Shown here: in pieces, positions 1 through 8,654 of the stretch
Numbering within the stretch: position 1 is the stretch's first letter
Layout: each line of letters begins with the position of its first letter
Origin: Kiritimatiellota bacterium B12222
GTDB lineage: Bacteria > Verrucomicrobiota > Kiritimatiellia > SS1-B-03-39 > UBA6053
Direction: 5' to 3'
NCBI GenBank assembly: GCA_029719485.1
Contig: CP120722.1
Coordinates: 3,286,001 to 3,350,000, forward strand
DNA: 64,000 nucleotides
Made by a program: the position numbers and the translations under genes
Notes under the pieces: model-generated
Database searches by the model: none
What the model saw: the letters and a program-made list of their open reading frames with translations, nothing else
What the model was told of the DNA's origin: nothing

Positions 1-169
1 TCAGAACCCCTTCCCGCACCCGGACTTGATTTACCGAGTCCATGACTTCAGTAATCAAATGATATTTCACCCGGGTCGTACCAAACGTTTCCAACGACTT
101 TACAGGCCCCTGCAACAAATGCGTGTTTTCCAACGCGTACCAAAAATCAAATTGTTCAGAATCAGACAT
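1..169 (-). CDS. Partial conserved-looking hypothetical protein (N-terminal 56 residues)
   Basis: An open frame starts at ATG 169 on the minus strand and runs off the left edge without a stop. The visible protein begins MSDSEQFDFWYALENT and contains ETFGTTRVKYHLITEVMDSV followed by NQVRVREG. I remember similar short N-terminal segments in uncharacterised Verrucomicrobiota proteins but cannot name a family. No signal peptide or membrane segment is visible. It is divergent from the operon that starts at 366, leaving about 200 bp for promoters on both sides. The frame on the opposite strand here has no start context and no recognisable protein. The function is unknown. Confidence 0.6.
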   Translation of the reverse strand, partial: MSDSEQFDFWYALENTHLLQGPVKSLETFGTTRVKYHLITEVMDSVNQVRVREGVL

Positions 170-365
170 CCGCTCAACATAGACGAAAACCGCACAGAGG
201 CAAGAGAGGACTGATCAAGATTAAACCCAACAGATTCTGTTCATAATCCGCCCCCCCCCGACCTCCCCAGCAAAAATCCATGCTGAAAAGGTTGGCCTCT
301 GCCTCAACCCATAAGCTAGGGTGCAGAAAGCACATTCATCCCTTTCGATACGCAAGGAGTCCATT

Positions 366-1490
366 TTGCCCCCCACAGCCCTCGCTTCTAAATTTCGCCT
401 ACTCCTCTTAGCCGCCATCTCTTTTCTTGGCCTGCTTCCTCTTTCTTTACTTTGGCTGGTCAATCTGGATGTCGCGATCAGAGTACATCACCCTCAATGG
501 CAGGGCCTCAGCTCTCAACTCCCCTCCCAAGCTTATGAAACCCTCGCTACATATTGCGATGATCTCAGCACCATCAGCACCTTGATTCCACTCATGTTGC
601 TCCTCTACCCTTTGATTCTCGCCATTCGGGTGTGGCGATGGGGCCCACAAGCACCTGAACGCCTGCTTCACGAAATCTACGACCCCTACCCCCCTCACTT
701 TCCCTTTTTCCTCGTGATGCTGGGGTTGGCAGGCACCCTCTACGGCCTGCTCATCGGCCTGGATGTAAGTGGTGTAAGCGCAATCGACGCCGAGGCCCTC
801 TCCCCGGAACAAATCCAACAAACCTTCAATAAATTGCTCGGTGGAACCGCCACCGCCTTGTTGAGTTCACTCTTGGGATTGGCCGGTGCTTTTCTGGCTG
901 CCCGCCCCCTCACCTGGATCTGCCACCGCGCCGTCAACATGCCCACCCCTTCCCAAGCCATCAGCTTGGAAGAAACCTTTCATGAACTCATTCAGGATAT
1001 GCAGGCCCTCGGCCATGCCAGTAAAGAATTTCGCGAACAACTCGGACTCACCGACCTCCCCGCCCTGCCCCGCGCCCTTGACCACCTTCAATCCGACCTT
1101 AGCCACCTACGCCAAGATCTCGCAGACAAGTCCTTCGAAAAATCCTTGGTCGACCTGCTCAACTTGATGCAACAACATCAGCGGGATCTCAGCACTCAAC
1201 AGACCCTCCAAGGCACCGCCTTGCTCGAAAAACTTTCTGCCATCGAAACCCAACTCAGCGCCCAAACCACCGCCCAACAGAAAGGAACACAACTCCTGCA
1301 CAGCATCGGCGAACAACTCGAACAATCGCGCCTCAAACAGGAAGCCGCCCAAAGCCAAGCCCAGGATCTACGCCAACAAATGCTCTCACATCTCGAGCAA
1401 CAACAGCAGGATCGCAGCGGAGATCGCCAAGCCATCCGCCAAGCGTTTGGTAGTTTTTTGGATAGCCGCGATGAAGGGACATCTGCATGA
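366..1490 (+). CDS. MotA/TolQ/ExbB-like inner-membrane protein with coiled-coil tail
   Basis: The frame is open from a GTG at 321, but I choose the TTG at 366 because AAGGAG lies 6 nt upstream (354-359), giving about 374 residues. Four hydrophobic segments are visible. The last pair, around LGLAGTLYGLLIGL and TATALLSSLLGLAGAFLAA, has the Gly/Ala/Thr-rich look of the two channel-forming helices of the MotA/TolQ/ExbB proton-channel family. About 170 residues of Gln-rich predicted coiled coil follow. It overlaps the next gene by 4 nt (ATGA), so the two are probably translationally coupled. In the family such proteins use proton flow to drive work across the envelope through a single-TM partner. 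The specific task here is unknown. The long cytoplasmic tail recalls ZorA, but no other Zorya gene is present. Confidence 0.6.
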   Translation: MPPTALASKFRLLLLAAISFLGLLPLSLLWLVNLDVAIRVHHPQWQGLSSQLPSQAYETLATYCDDLSTISTLIPLMLLLYPLILAIRVWRWGPQAPERLLHEIYDPYPPHFPFFLVMLGLAGTLYGLLIGLDVSGVSAIDAEALSPEQIQQTFNKLLGGTATALLSSLLGLAGAFLAARPLTWICHRAVNMPTPSQAISLEETFHELIQDMQALGHASKEFREQLGLTDLPALPRALDHLQSDLSHLRQDLADKSFEKSLVDLLNLMQQHQRDLSTQQTLQGTALLEKLSAIETQLSAQTTAQQKGTQLLHSIGEQLEQSRLKQEAAQSQAQDLRQQMLSHLEQQQQDRSGDRQAIRQAFGSFLDSRDEGTSA

Positions 1491-2245
1491 AAAACCGACC
1501 AGACGCTCTCAGGCAAATTCGTGCGATTGACGATTTAGTCAGCTCCTCTCCTCAACGCCTGTTTTCCTTGAGTCCCAATGATGCCTTGGTGCAAATTTCG
1601 TTACCCTTGGTGTTAATTCTCGCCATTATGACCCGACTCATCGTGGTCGGGCAATCCATGACTGAACAGCAGGAAAGTCCCGCCATTTTAGAAATGTGGA
1701 AACAACAACTCATCTTTCGCATTGATCAAGAAATGGACGCGTGGAGCAGCGACGCCCAATTACCCGCCTTCCCCGACGCCTCCCGCATTTTATGGGAAGG
1801 CTCTTATCCTGCCGATCCCCGCTTCCAACTCCTGTGCGAAAAAACCCAGGCCTTGAATGACCCCGAAAATCTTCAACGCATTATCTACGAACAGGCCCTG
1901 ATTCCACAGGATTCCTCAGAAACCGCCAGCCTCAGGCTTTACGATCCTTTGTCGTCCCAAGCCTCGACGCAACCCACAGCGGAGCGCCCTCCTGAATCCA
2001 TCATCACCCCCGAACGACGCAACTACGCCCTCGCACACATTGCCGACCGCATCCTGCAATGGCGTCAGCACGTGGAGGCCTTGCAATGGGCGACCATTGA
2101 TGAAACCGCCATGCGCCTCCCCCTCAGTGATCAAAGTGAACAGGCCGAAGCCTCCGCTGAATTTCGTCGTATCTCTTCAGAACTTTCACAACGTGGCTAC
2201 CCCTTTCTCGATCAAGTGACTCAAGAATATGAGGTCACCCCATGA
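1487..2245 (+). CDS. Single-pass membrane protein, candidate partner of the MotA/TolQ-like protein
   Basis: This 252-residue protein has a short basic N-terminus, one clear transmembrane helix at about residues 34-54 (ISLPLVLILAIMTRLIVV) and a large, presumably periplasmic, polar domain. That topology matches the MotB/TolR/ExbD type of stator partner, and its position after a MotA/TolQ-like gene supports the idea. I do not see the conserved channel Asp at the start of the helix (the sequence there is SPNDALVQ, with an Asp just before it), nor a clear OmpA-like or ExbD fold signature. It overlaps the genes on both sides by 4 nt, so all three were probably made as one translational unit. Function unknown. 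Confidence 0.55.
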   Translation: MKNRPDALRQIRAIDDLVSSSPQRLFSLSPNDALVQISLPLVLILAIMTRLIVVGQSMTEQQESPAILEMWKQQLIFRIDQEMDAWSSDAQLPAFPDASRILWEGSYPADPRFQLLCEKTQALNDPENLQRIIYEQALIPQDSSETASLRLYDPLSSQASTQPTAERPPESIITPERRNYALAHIADRILQWRQHVEALQWATIDETAMRLPLSDQSEQAEASAEFRRISSELSQRGYPFLDQVTQEYEVTP

Positions 2246-4566
2246 ACAAAACCACCCTCATGTTTTGTTGCGCCAGCCTGCTCAGCTTCCACGCCATATC
2301 CCAAGACCTCGATCCCAAATTGCGGGCAAAACAAAGCCTCGCCCTGCGGGCCGCCGCCCAGGAAGTGCGACAAGTATTAAACCAACAAGCCACATGGACC
2401 CCCGAGAAGCTCACGGCCGTGTCGACCCCATTATCACAGGCCATCTTAGAAAACACCCCAGGCTATCAACAAAAAGAAAAAGGCAAATCATTGGCGCACG
2501 CTTGGTTGATTCAATGGCGCCTCGCAGACTTTGACACCCAAAAAGCAGCAGCCCTCAACGCCGCACAATTGCAAAGTCCCCTGCCTCTGTCCGAAGCCGA
2601 CGTCCTCAAACGTGTAGGCACAGACTGGCAAAATCAAGCCCGACAGGGCGCCGTGGCCTTCGCCGATGCCGCCCTGGATCAGGTCTATGCTCAAGCACGT
2701 GAATCAGCCCTAATCATCTTAAAACAACAGCTCATTTCAAGCCTAGTCTATCCTTCTCAAGCGGCGGTCGATCAGGCGCTAGGGACCCTGAACAAAAAGC
2801 AAAAAGACCCCTCCCTCCCCCTTACCGAATCAGAAATCCTCTCTGCGCCCCTCAGCTTAACTCACCCGGCCCTCCCTTTTGAAAATCTATTGGAAGAACT
2901 CAGCACAGAGCCCGCCCTCGTAAACCAAACTTTCCTCAAACAACTCGCGAAACAATATCAGCATCAAATCGCTCTGGCCACACAACCCCTCCAAGCCGCG
3001 CCCCAGACCGACCTGTGGACCGCCACGGACATGCAACAACGCATGATTGAAAGCCTCAACGCCTCCCCCCAGGCAAATGTCGAGGCTCATCCTCCCGTCT
3101 ACGATGTTTTTGAAAGTGTCATCCGTTGGACAGAAATGGCCGCCGCACAATGGGAACAAAACAAAATCGCCGCCCTGCTCAAACAAGGCTACCCCGGCCA
3201 ACTCTCGCAGGAGGTCCTTGAACAATGGATGACCCAAGATCTGTCACAACATCTCATCTTGGAAGAGAGTATCACCCTCCTACACCCCCAAGCTCTAAAG
3301 ACCCAAACACCCCTTTTGACCGCCGCATTGGTGCAACAAGCCCCCGCCTCCCGTCAGTCAGGCCTGCAAAGCTATTACCTCTCAGCCCTTCAAACAGATG
3401 AAGCCTTAGGTACCTTCTGGCAAAACCAGCTCACCCAAACCCTGCGCCAGCAATTGCCCCCTCTCCGTCAAAAGCTCGCACAGCAACAACTCAACCAACA
3501 GCTCCCCTTCCTCCAACCCGAAGCCCCCCTTCCTGAATCGGTCCTGCTCTGGTTTGCAGATCAAGGCCTCAGCGAAGCCACCACCTTCTCCCAACTTAAC
3601 GACGCATTCGAACTCCCTGAAAACCCTGAGCCCATGCTGCTCACAGAAACCAAAAGCCTGGCACTCCAAAACCTCAATGCCAAAGTACAACCCGCCCTGC
3701 AGTCCTACACTGCCCAGATTCAAATCATTCGTGAATTAGAAACCGAAAACATGGATGACCTAAAAGCCGCAGTCGCCCAAGGACAAGATGCCGATACCCT
3801 ATACACCCACTGGTTGCAACTCTGGCAGTCCCACTGGCAACTGGAAATAAAAAATCAGGATCCTCTCTGGCAAGATATGATGCCACGTACAGAGAATGAA
3901 CTGAGGAAATCCGTACGCCAATGGTATGAAGCCATCGAAAAAACAACTGCGGAACAGCAAACGACCGCCGCCTCGGAAGCGTCCCCACTCTCCTCCACCG
4001 AAAGTCCCGACCCCCGCAGTCCTGAAATGACCCTCGTCGAAGTGCCCTTAGAACCGGTCTCCGACCCCCAAGGATCAGCAGCGGAAGAGGTAAGCGATAC
4101 GACGGAGGCCGCCGGTGAAAAAAAGGAAGATGCCGGCATCACCCAGGAATTAGAAAACTTTCGAGGAAAATCTGATGGAGTGTTGGCCTTCAGCGATCTG
4201 GGAAATGGCGATTGTCGCCTACTTTTTGGCGCACCCGATGGCAAAGGCGCCCTCTCCATAGGATTCGATCCCGAAAATGTGGATGCCTCCGCTCAAAAAA
4301 TCGCCGACGCCCTTCGCGGTCCCCTGCGCGATGTGCTCAATGGAACCGATTCGGCCAATGAAAAAGGAGGCTTTCGACTCTTTTCCAGAGCCAAAGAACC
4401 CACCCTCAGCATGCTCTTTCAGGTGGACAGCCCCAAAATCAGACATCAAATGAGCATTCAAGTGCGACAACGCATCCAAAGCGAAATCGACGCGTGGGCC
4501 GCAGAAAAAGGGCAAACCGCCCCCACCTTACTTTGGCAGGACGAAATGGGCGTTTGGGAAGAGTAA
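2242..4566 (+). CDS. Large exported hypothetical protein, third gene of the MotA/TolQ-like operon
   Basis: The protein has 774 residues. It begins with a signal-peptide-like segment (MNKTTLMFCCASLLSFHAIS, cleavage near residue 20). The body to about residue 570 is very rich in Gln, Leu and Ala and probably helical. A Pro/Ser/Glu linker follows at about 575-640, and then a compact C-terminal domain of about 130 residues, starting near ELENFRGKSDGVLAFSDLG. No catalytic motif is recognisable. Its 4-nt overlap with the upstream single-TM gene indicates co-translation, so it may be the periplasmic effector of an energised envelope complex. That role is an inference from gene order only. No clear terminator follows; the convergent AraC gene ends 41 bp away. 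Confidence 0.55.
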   Translation: MNKTTLMFCCASLLSFHAISQDLDPKLRAKQSLALRAAAQEVRQVLNQQATWTPEKLTAVSTPLSQAILENTPGYQQKEKGKSLAHAWLIQWRLADFDTQKAAALNAAQLQSPLPLSEADVLKRVGTDWQNQARQGAVAFADAALDQVYAQARESALIILKQQLISSLVYPSQAAVDQALGTLNKKQKDPSLPLTESEILSAPLSLTHPALPFENLLEELSTEPALVNQTFLKQLAKQYQHQIALATQPLQAAPQTDLWTATDMQQRMIESLNASPQANVEAHPPVYDVFESVIRWTEMAAAQWEQNKIAALLKQGYPGQLSQEVLEQWMTQDLSQHLILEESITLLHPQALKTQTPLLTAALVQQAPASRQSGLQSYYLSALQTDEALGTFWQNQLTQTLRQQLPPLRQKLAQQQLNQQLPFLQPEAPLPESVLLWFADQGLSEATTFSQLNDAFELPENPEPMLLTETKSLALQNLNAKVQPALQSYTAQIQIIRELETENMDDLKAAVAQGQDADTLYTHWLQLWQSHWQLEIKNQDPLWQDMMPRTENELRKSVRQWYEAIEKTTAEQQTTAASEASPLSSTESPDPRSPEMTLVEVPLEPVSDPQGSAAEEVSDTTEAAGEKKEDAGITQELENFRGKSDGVLAFSDLGNGDCRLLFGAPDGKGALSIGFDPENVDASAQKIADALRGPLRDVLNGTDSANEKGGFRLFSRAKEPTLSMLFQVDSPKIRHQMSIQVRQRIQSEIDAWAAEKGQTAPTLLWQDEMGVWEE

Positions 4567-4607
4567 AAACCCTCTTCAGCGATCCGCAAACAGCTCCCCA
4601 GCAACTC

Positions 4608-5396
4608 TCACTCCCGATGCAACACCCGCTTGCGATATGCCAAAGGCGACCGACCCGTTTTCTGCTTAAATTGACGCGAAAAATACCCCACATCACGATA
4701 GCCTAAACTTTCCGCAATCTCCCCCACCGTCATTTGACTCTCCCGCAACAGAGTACCTGCCTTCTCTACCCTCTGCGCCAACAAAAAATCCCGGGGCGAC
4801 AACTTAAACATTTTATAAAAACGGCGAGAAAATTGCGAACAGGACAACCCCACCGCCGCCGCCAACTCTTCACCCGACCTCGTGCGCTCAGGACGTGCCC
4901 GCATTTCCTCGGCTTGATTTCGAATCAAACGATCCACTTTTCCTTCCGGCCCCATTTTCGCGTCCCGAAGGAAAATGGATAATAAGGTCTCCCCGATTTG
5001 ATTTTGCTCCTCCTGCTGATCGCTACTCACACGAAAAAGTAAAAAGTCCAAATACCGAACCAATTCGCGAATCAAGGTGAAATTTCTAAATTGAACCGAT
5101 ACACCAGAATGCGTGTATAATGTAAGTTCGTCTTCTTGAGAACAAGGCATAAAATGCATACCGACATTACTCAACAATTCCGGACGATGCTTTTGCCCCT
5201 TCACCAAGCCCTCTTGGGGAAGCAACAGCCCCATACCGGGAAAAACATCAATTTTACGATCTAAATAGGTTATTTCACCATCACCTTCTAAACAAATCCA
5301 TAAATTGTAAAATGCCCGCTCAGGAGAAGACCACTCCCAACGACCTGGAGAATAGTTCAATAACGCGGTGTGACGGTGAAGTAAGTTTATACGCAT
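4608..5396 (-). CDS. AraC-family transcriptional regulator
   Basis: The C-terminal ~100 residues form the double helix-turn-helix of AraC/XylS regulators, including MTVGEIAESLGYRDVGYFSR and QFKQKTGRSPLAYRK. The N-terminal part (about 150 residues) looks like an AraC-type cupin sensor domain. The frame stays open to 5534, but that would overlap the divergent oxidoreductase gene. I choose ATG 5396, giving 263 residues and an 88-bp intergenic region. Regulators of this kind usually respond to a sugar or sugar derivative and control the adjacent divergent operon, here the Gfo/Idh/MocA-isomerase operon. No ribosome binding site is obvious at either candidate start, so the start is less certain than the gene itself. 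Confidence 0.85.
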   Translation of the reverse strand: MRINLLHRHTALLNYSPGRWEWSSPERAFYNLWICLEGDGEITYLDRKIDVFPGMGLLLPQEGLVKGQKHRPELLSNVGMHFMPCSQEDELTLYTHSGVSVQFRNFTLIRELVRYLDFLLFRVSSDQQEEQNQIGETLLSIFLRDAKMGPEGKVDRLIRNQAEEMRARPERTRSGEELAAAVGLSCSQFSRRFYKMFKLSPRDFLLAQRVEKAGTLLRESQMTVGEIAESLGYRDVGYFSRQFKQKTGRSPLAYRKRVLHRE

Positions 5397-5484
5397 GTGA
5401 TAAAAAATGTTATGCGCGAATAGTACAAATAATTTCTGCATTCGTCCATGGTATTTTTCAAGGTTATTTGTTAAAAGCGAGCCC
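5397..5484. promoter_or_regulatory. Divergent promoter region between AraC regulator and sugar operon
   Basis: This 88-bp, AT-rich interval separates the start of the AraC-type regulator from the start of the first oxidoreductase. It must hold the promoters for both directions if the chosen starts are right. I see no long perfect operator palindrome in it. Confidence 0.45.
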
Positions 5485-6645
5485 ATGACAACTACAAAAA
5501 ATGTTCGTATCGGTATCATCGGAATCGGAAACATGGGTTCCGCTCATTCACGTCACATCACAGAAGGCAAAGTGCCTGGCTTAGAATTAGCCGCCATTGC
5601 TGATTTCCTGCCTGAAAAAGCGGAAATGTTTCCTGACGCCAAATTTTTCAACTCAGGCGCTGACCTCATTGCATCCGGTGAAGTCGATGCCGTCATCATT
5701 GCCACGCCTCATTACGACCACACGGTCCTCGGCATCGCCGCCTTGGAAGCTGGACTTCACGTACTGGTCGAAAAACCTATTTCCGTTCACAAAGCCGATT
5801 GCGAAAAACTCATCGCCGCACACACCAACAAAGACCTCGTGTTTGCAGCCATGTTTAATCAACGTACGGATCCTCGTTACATCAAACTCAAAAAGATGAT
5901 CGACGGCGGTGAATTCGGAAAAATCAACCGCGTTCAATGGACCATCACCGATTGGTTCCGCACCGAACATTATTATGCATCCGGCGGATGGCGCGCCACC
6001 TGGAAAGGTGAAGGCGGCGGCGTATTGCTCAACCAATGCCCCCATCAATTGGATTTATGGCAATGGCTCTTTGGCGTACCCTCCTCTGTTCGCGCCCATA
6101 TTGAAATCGGTCGTTTCCACGACATCGAAGTCGAAGATGATGTTACCGCTTACCTGCGCTATGAAAACGGCATGTCCGGCGTATTCATCACCACTACTGG
6201 TGAAGCCCCCGGAACCAATCGCCTCGAAATTGCAGCCGAACGCGGACGCATCATTGTTGAAGGCACCAACATCACCTGGACCCGGAACGAAGAAGAAACC
6301 AGCACTTTCTCCGCAACCACCGACCAGGGTTTTGCCCGTCCTGAAGTGTGGAACATCGAAATTCCTTTTAAAGATACTGGTGAACAACACATCGGCATCA
6401 TGAAAAACTTTGCCAATGTAATTCTGAAAGGTGACAAACTGATTGCCCCGGCCGCAGAAGGCATCCATTCCGTTGAACTCGCAAATGCCATGATCTTCTC
6501 AGGCACCAACGATTGCACCGTGCAAATGCCACTCGACGCCGCCGCCTATGAAACCCAACTCATGGACCGTATCAAAAACTCTACTCACGTTAAAAAAGTA
6601 AAAGACGCTGGCGCAAGCTCAGACGACTTCTCCAACTCTTTCTAA
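5485..6645 (+). CDS. Gfo/Idh/MocA-family NAD(P)-dependent oxidoreductase
   Basis: This is a sugar or inositol-type dehydrogenase of 386 residues from ATG 5485; the upstream frame to 5407 would run into the regulator's leader. The N-terminal Rossmann motif is RIGIIGIGNMGSAHSRHI. The family EKP motif appears in VLVEKPISVHKADCEKL, with its conserved Lys. The substrate-side motif GGGVLLNQCPHQLDLWQWLF carries the His typical of the C-terminal domain. Members oxidise a hydroxyl on sugars, inositols or sugar acids with NAD(P). It is first in an operon with a second family member 10 bp downstream and an isomerase/epimerase-like gene, under a divergent AraC regulator. That arrangement points to catabolism of a specific sugar derivative, which the sequence does not identify. 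Confidence 0.9.
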   Translation: MTTTKNVRIGIIGIGNMGSAHSRHITEGKVPGLELAAIADFLPEKAEMFPDAKFFNSGADLIASGEVDAVIIATPHYDHTVLGIAALEAGLHVLVEKPISVHKADCEKLIAAHTNKDLVFAAMFNQRTDPRYIKLKKMIDGGEFGKINRVQWTITDWFRTEHYYASGGWRATWKGEGGGVLLNQCPHQLDLWQWLFGVPSSVRAHIEIGRFHDIEVEDDVTAYLRYENGMSGVFITTTGEAPGTNRLEIAAERGRIIVEGTNITWTRNEEETSTFSATTDQGFARPEVWNIEIPFKDTGEQHIGIMKNFANVILKGDKLIAPAAEGIHSVELANAMIFSGTNDCTVQMPLDAAAYETQLMDRIKNSTHVKKVKDAGASSDDFSNSF

Positions 6646-6655
6646 AGGAACTCTC

Positions 6656-7747
6656 ATGTCAGAAGCACGCGATGGAATGAACTGGGCCCCCACAGCGGCC
6701 AAACCAGAACCTGTAGTGGAAAAAGGCGAATTTATTTTCGCCGCCGCTTTCTTTAATCATGGCCATATTTTTGGTCAAACCAACGGCCTCACCGAGGCGG
6801 GCGGCGTTTGCAAATGGGCTTGGGACCCCGACAGCAAACGCTTAGACGATTTTTGCGCAAAATACCCCGACATCAAACGCGCAAGCTCCTATGAAGAAAT
6901 CTTGAATGACCCTGAAGTTCATTTGGTCACCGCCGCGGCGATCCCCTCCGATCGTTGCGCTATCGGTCTCCAAACCCTGCGGGCCGGCAAAGATTACTAC
7001 ACCGACAAGTCCCCCTTCACCACCCTTGAACAACTCGAAGAAGCTAAAAAAGTGGTCGAAGAAACCGGTCGTAAATACCTCTGTGATTTCTCAGAACGTC
7101 TACACACCGAAGCCGGTTGGTATGCAGGCGAACTCATCGCTCAAGGCGCAATTGGTAAAGTGGTTCAGGTCCTCATCATGGCCCCCCATAACTTGGCCAA
7201 AGAAAGTCGCCCGGACTGGTTTTTTGATAAAGAAAAATACGGCGGCATCCTCACCGACATCGGCTCTCATCAGTTTGAACAATTTTTGTCTTATGCCGGC
7301 GCCAAAGATGCAACCATCAACTACGCACGGGTCGACAACATTAAAAATCCAGAGACACCCGGTCTCGAAGATTTTGGTGAAGCCTCTCTGACCACCGACA
7401 ACGGCGTTTCCTGTTACTGCCGTATCGATTGGTTCAACCCCCGCGGTCACCGCTCATGGGGCGACGGCCGTACCTTTATCTTAGGTACCGAAGGGTATAT
7501 CGAAGTACGTAAATACAACGATATCACTCACGAACCCCAAGAAAGCCAAATCGTCTATTTGGTGGACCACGAAGCTGAAAAACGCATTCCCTGCAATGGA
7601 AATGTCGGCTTTCCTTTCTATGGTCGCTTAATTCTCGACGTACTGAATCGTACTGAAGAGGCCATGACCCAGGCCCACTGCTTCAAAGCTGCGGAACTGT
7701 CCATGAAAGCACAGAAATTTGCCGACGAACAAAACGCTTCTAAATAA
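6656..7747 (+). CDS. Gfo/Idh/MocA-family protein with altered EKP motif
   Basis: The protein has 363 residues and starts at ATG 6656 behind AAAGGAACTCTC. It resembles Gfo/Idh/MocA oxidoreductases: an N-terminal Rossmann-like region, then YYTDKSPFTTLEQLEEAKK in place of the usual EKP segment, then GGILTDIGSHQFEQFLSYAG with the conserved C-terminal-domain His. The usual GxGxxG nucleotide loop is not evident (it reads FAAAFFNHGHIFG), and Glu-Lys-Pro is replaced by Asp-Lys-Ser. The Lys is kept, so activity is possible, but cofactor use may differ. It probably works with the neighbouring dehydrogenase in the same pathway, or forms a mixed complex with it. The family call is firm; the biochemical role is not. 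Confidence 0.8.
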   Translation: MSEARDGMNWAPTAAKPEPVVEKGEFIFAAAFFNHGHIFGQTNGLTEAGGVCKWAWDPDSKRLDDFCAKYPDIKRASSYEEILNDPEVHLVTAAAIPSDRCAIGLQTLRAGKDYYTDKSPFTTLEQLEEAKKVVEETGRKYLCDFSERLHTEAGWYAGELIAQGAIGKVVQVLIMAPHNLAKESRPDWFFDKEKYGGILTDIGSHQFEQFLSYAGAKDATINYARVDNIKNPETPGLEDFGEASLTTDNGVSCYCRIDWFNPRGHRSWGDGRTFILGTEGYIEVRKYNDITHEPQESQIVYLVDHEAEKRIPCNGNVGFPFYGRLILDVLNRTEEAMTQAHCFKAAELSMKAQKFADEQNASK

Positions 7748-7765
7748 CCCCCCGGAGAAAGACAC

Positions 7766-8545
7766 ATGCCAACTATCGATCAATTTGCCGTCATCCTGTA
7801 CACCGTACGCGATCATATCAAAACCCGCGAAGACGCGTTAACGACCTTTGATAAAATTGCAAAAATCGGATACAAATCCGTACAAGTCAGCGGAATGGAT
7901 CCTACCGTCATTCCTGAAGAAGAACTTCGTGATCTTCTGCTCGAACGCGGGCTCACCATTTGCGCCACCCACGAACCCGGCGTCAAGATTCTTAACGAAA
8001 CCGAATCTGTCATTGAGCGCCTACAGAAACTAGGCACCAAATACACCGCCTACCCCTTCCCTGCTGGAATCGATTTTGCCAACGAAGAAGTCGTATCGAA
8101 TTTGATCAAAGGACTGGATGAAGCGGGTAAAAAAATGGCTGATGCCGGTCAGGTCTTAACCTACCACAACCACGCCCACGAGTTTTTCAAAAAAGATGGA
8201 AAGACCATCCTCTCTCGTATTTATGAAGAAACCAATCCCCAGTACCTCCAAGGTGAAATCGATGTGCATTGGGTACAACGTGGTGGTGAAAACCCCATCA
8301 CCTGGATGGAAAAACTGAACGGACGCCTGCCTTTGTTACACTTGAAAGATTACATGGTCGATCCCTCCGGCAACCCTCAGTTTGCCGAACTCGGCAACGG
8401 CACCCTGCCCCTCAAAGAGATCGTCGCGGCCGCTGAGAAATCAGGATGCCAACACTACATCGTCGAACAAGACGTTTGCCCTGTTGACCCCTTCGAATCT
8501 ATCGCCACCAGTTTTGAGTACATCAAAAAAGAGCTGGCGAACTAA
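7766..8545 (+). CDS. Sugar phosphate isomerase/epimerase (xylose isomerase-like TIM barrel)
   Basis: The protein has 259 residues and starts at ATG 7766 behind a GGAGAAAG ribosome binding site. It shows the metal-site pattern of the AP-endonuclease-2/xylose-isomerase-like superfamily: YHNHAHEF, GEIDVHWVQRGG, LLHLKDYM and a C-terminal YIVEQDVCP. Such proteins bind a divalent metal and catalyse isomerisation, epimerisation or dehydration of sugars and inositols; IolE and related enzymes belong here. Its position as third gene after two Gfo/Idh/MocA proteins is a common catabolic arrangement. It is followed 25 bp later by a strong terminator, so it is the last gene of the operon. Confidence 0.85.
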   Translation: MPTIDQFAVILYTVRDHIKTREDALTTFDKIAKIGYKSVQVSGMDPTVIPEEELRDLLLERGLTICATHEPGVKILNETESVIERLQKLGTKYTAYPFPAGIDFANEEVVSNLIKGLDEAGKKMADAGQVLTYHNHAHEFFKKDGKTILSRIYEETNPQYLQGEIDVHWVQRGGENPITWMEKLNGRLPLLHLKDYMVDPSGNPQFAELGNGTLPLKEIVAAAEKSGCQHYIVEQDVCPVDPFESIATSFEYIKKELAN

Positions 8546-8564
8546 GAACGCATCGCGATCTTTA

Positions 8565-8601
8565 CAAAAAAACACCTGCCATCATCGGCAGGTGTTTTTT
8601 T
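8565..8601. terminator. Bidirectional Rho-independent terminator
   Basis: A perfect 10-bp stem (AACACCTGCC, loop ATCATC, GGCAGGTGTT) is flanked by a run of A on the left and a run of T on the right. It can terminate both the sugar operon from the left and hemL from the right. Confidence 0.9.
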
Positions 8602-8654
8602 GTCTTCAGCCCTTCCTCCGGATAAGAGGAAACACTGTTTTAAAAACCTTCAGC

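Noticed and set aside
366-4566. Zorya defence system (MotA-like protein with coiled coil plus single-TM protein)
   Set aside because: No ZorC, ZorD helicase or ZorE nuclease follows, and the third gene encodes an exported protein. The similarity is limited to the MotA-like topology.
5407-5534. Longer starts for both the AraC regulator (5534) and the first oxidoreductase (5407)
   Set aside because: These would make the two divergent genes overlap; the downstream ATGs fit family alignments better.
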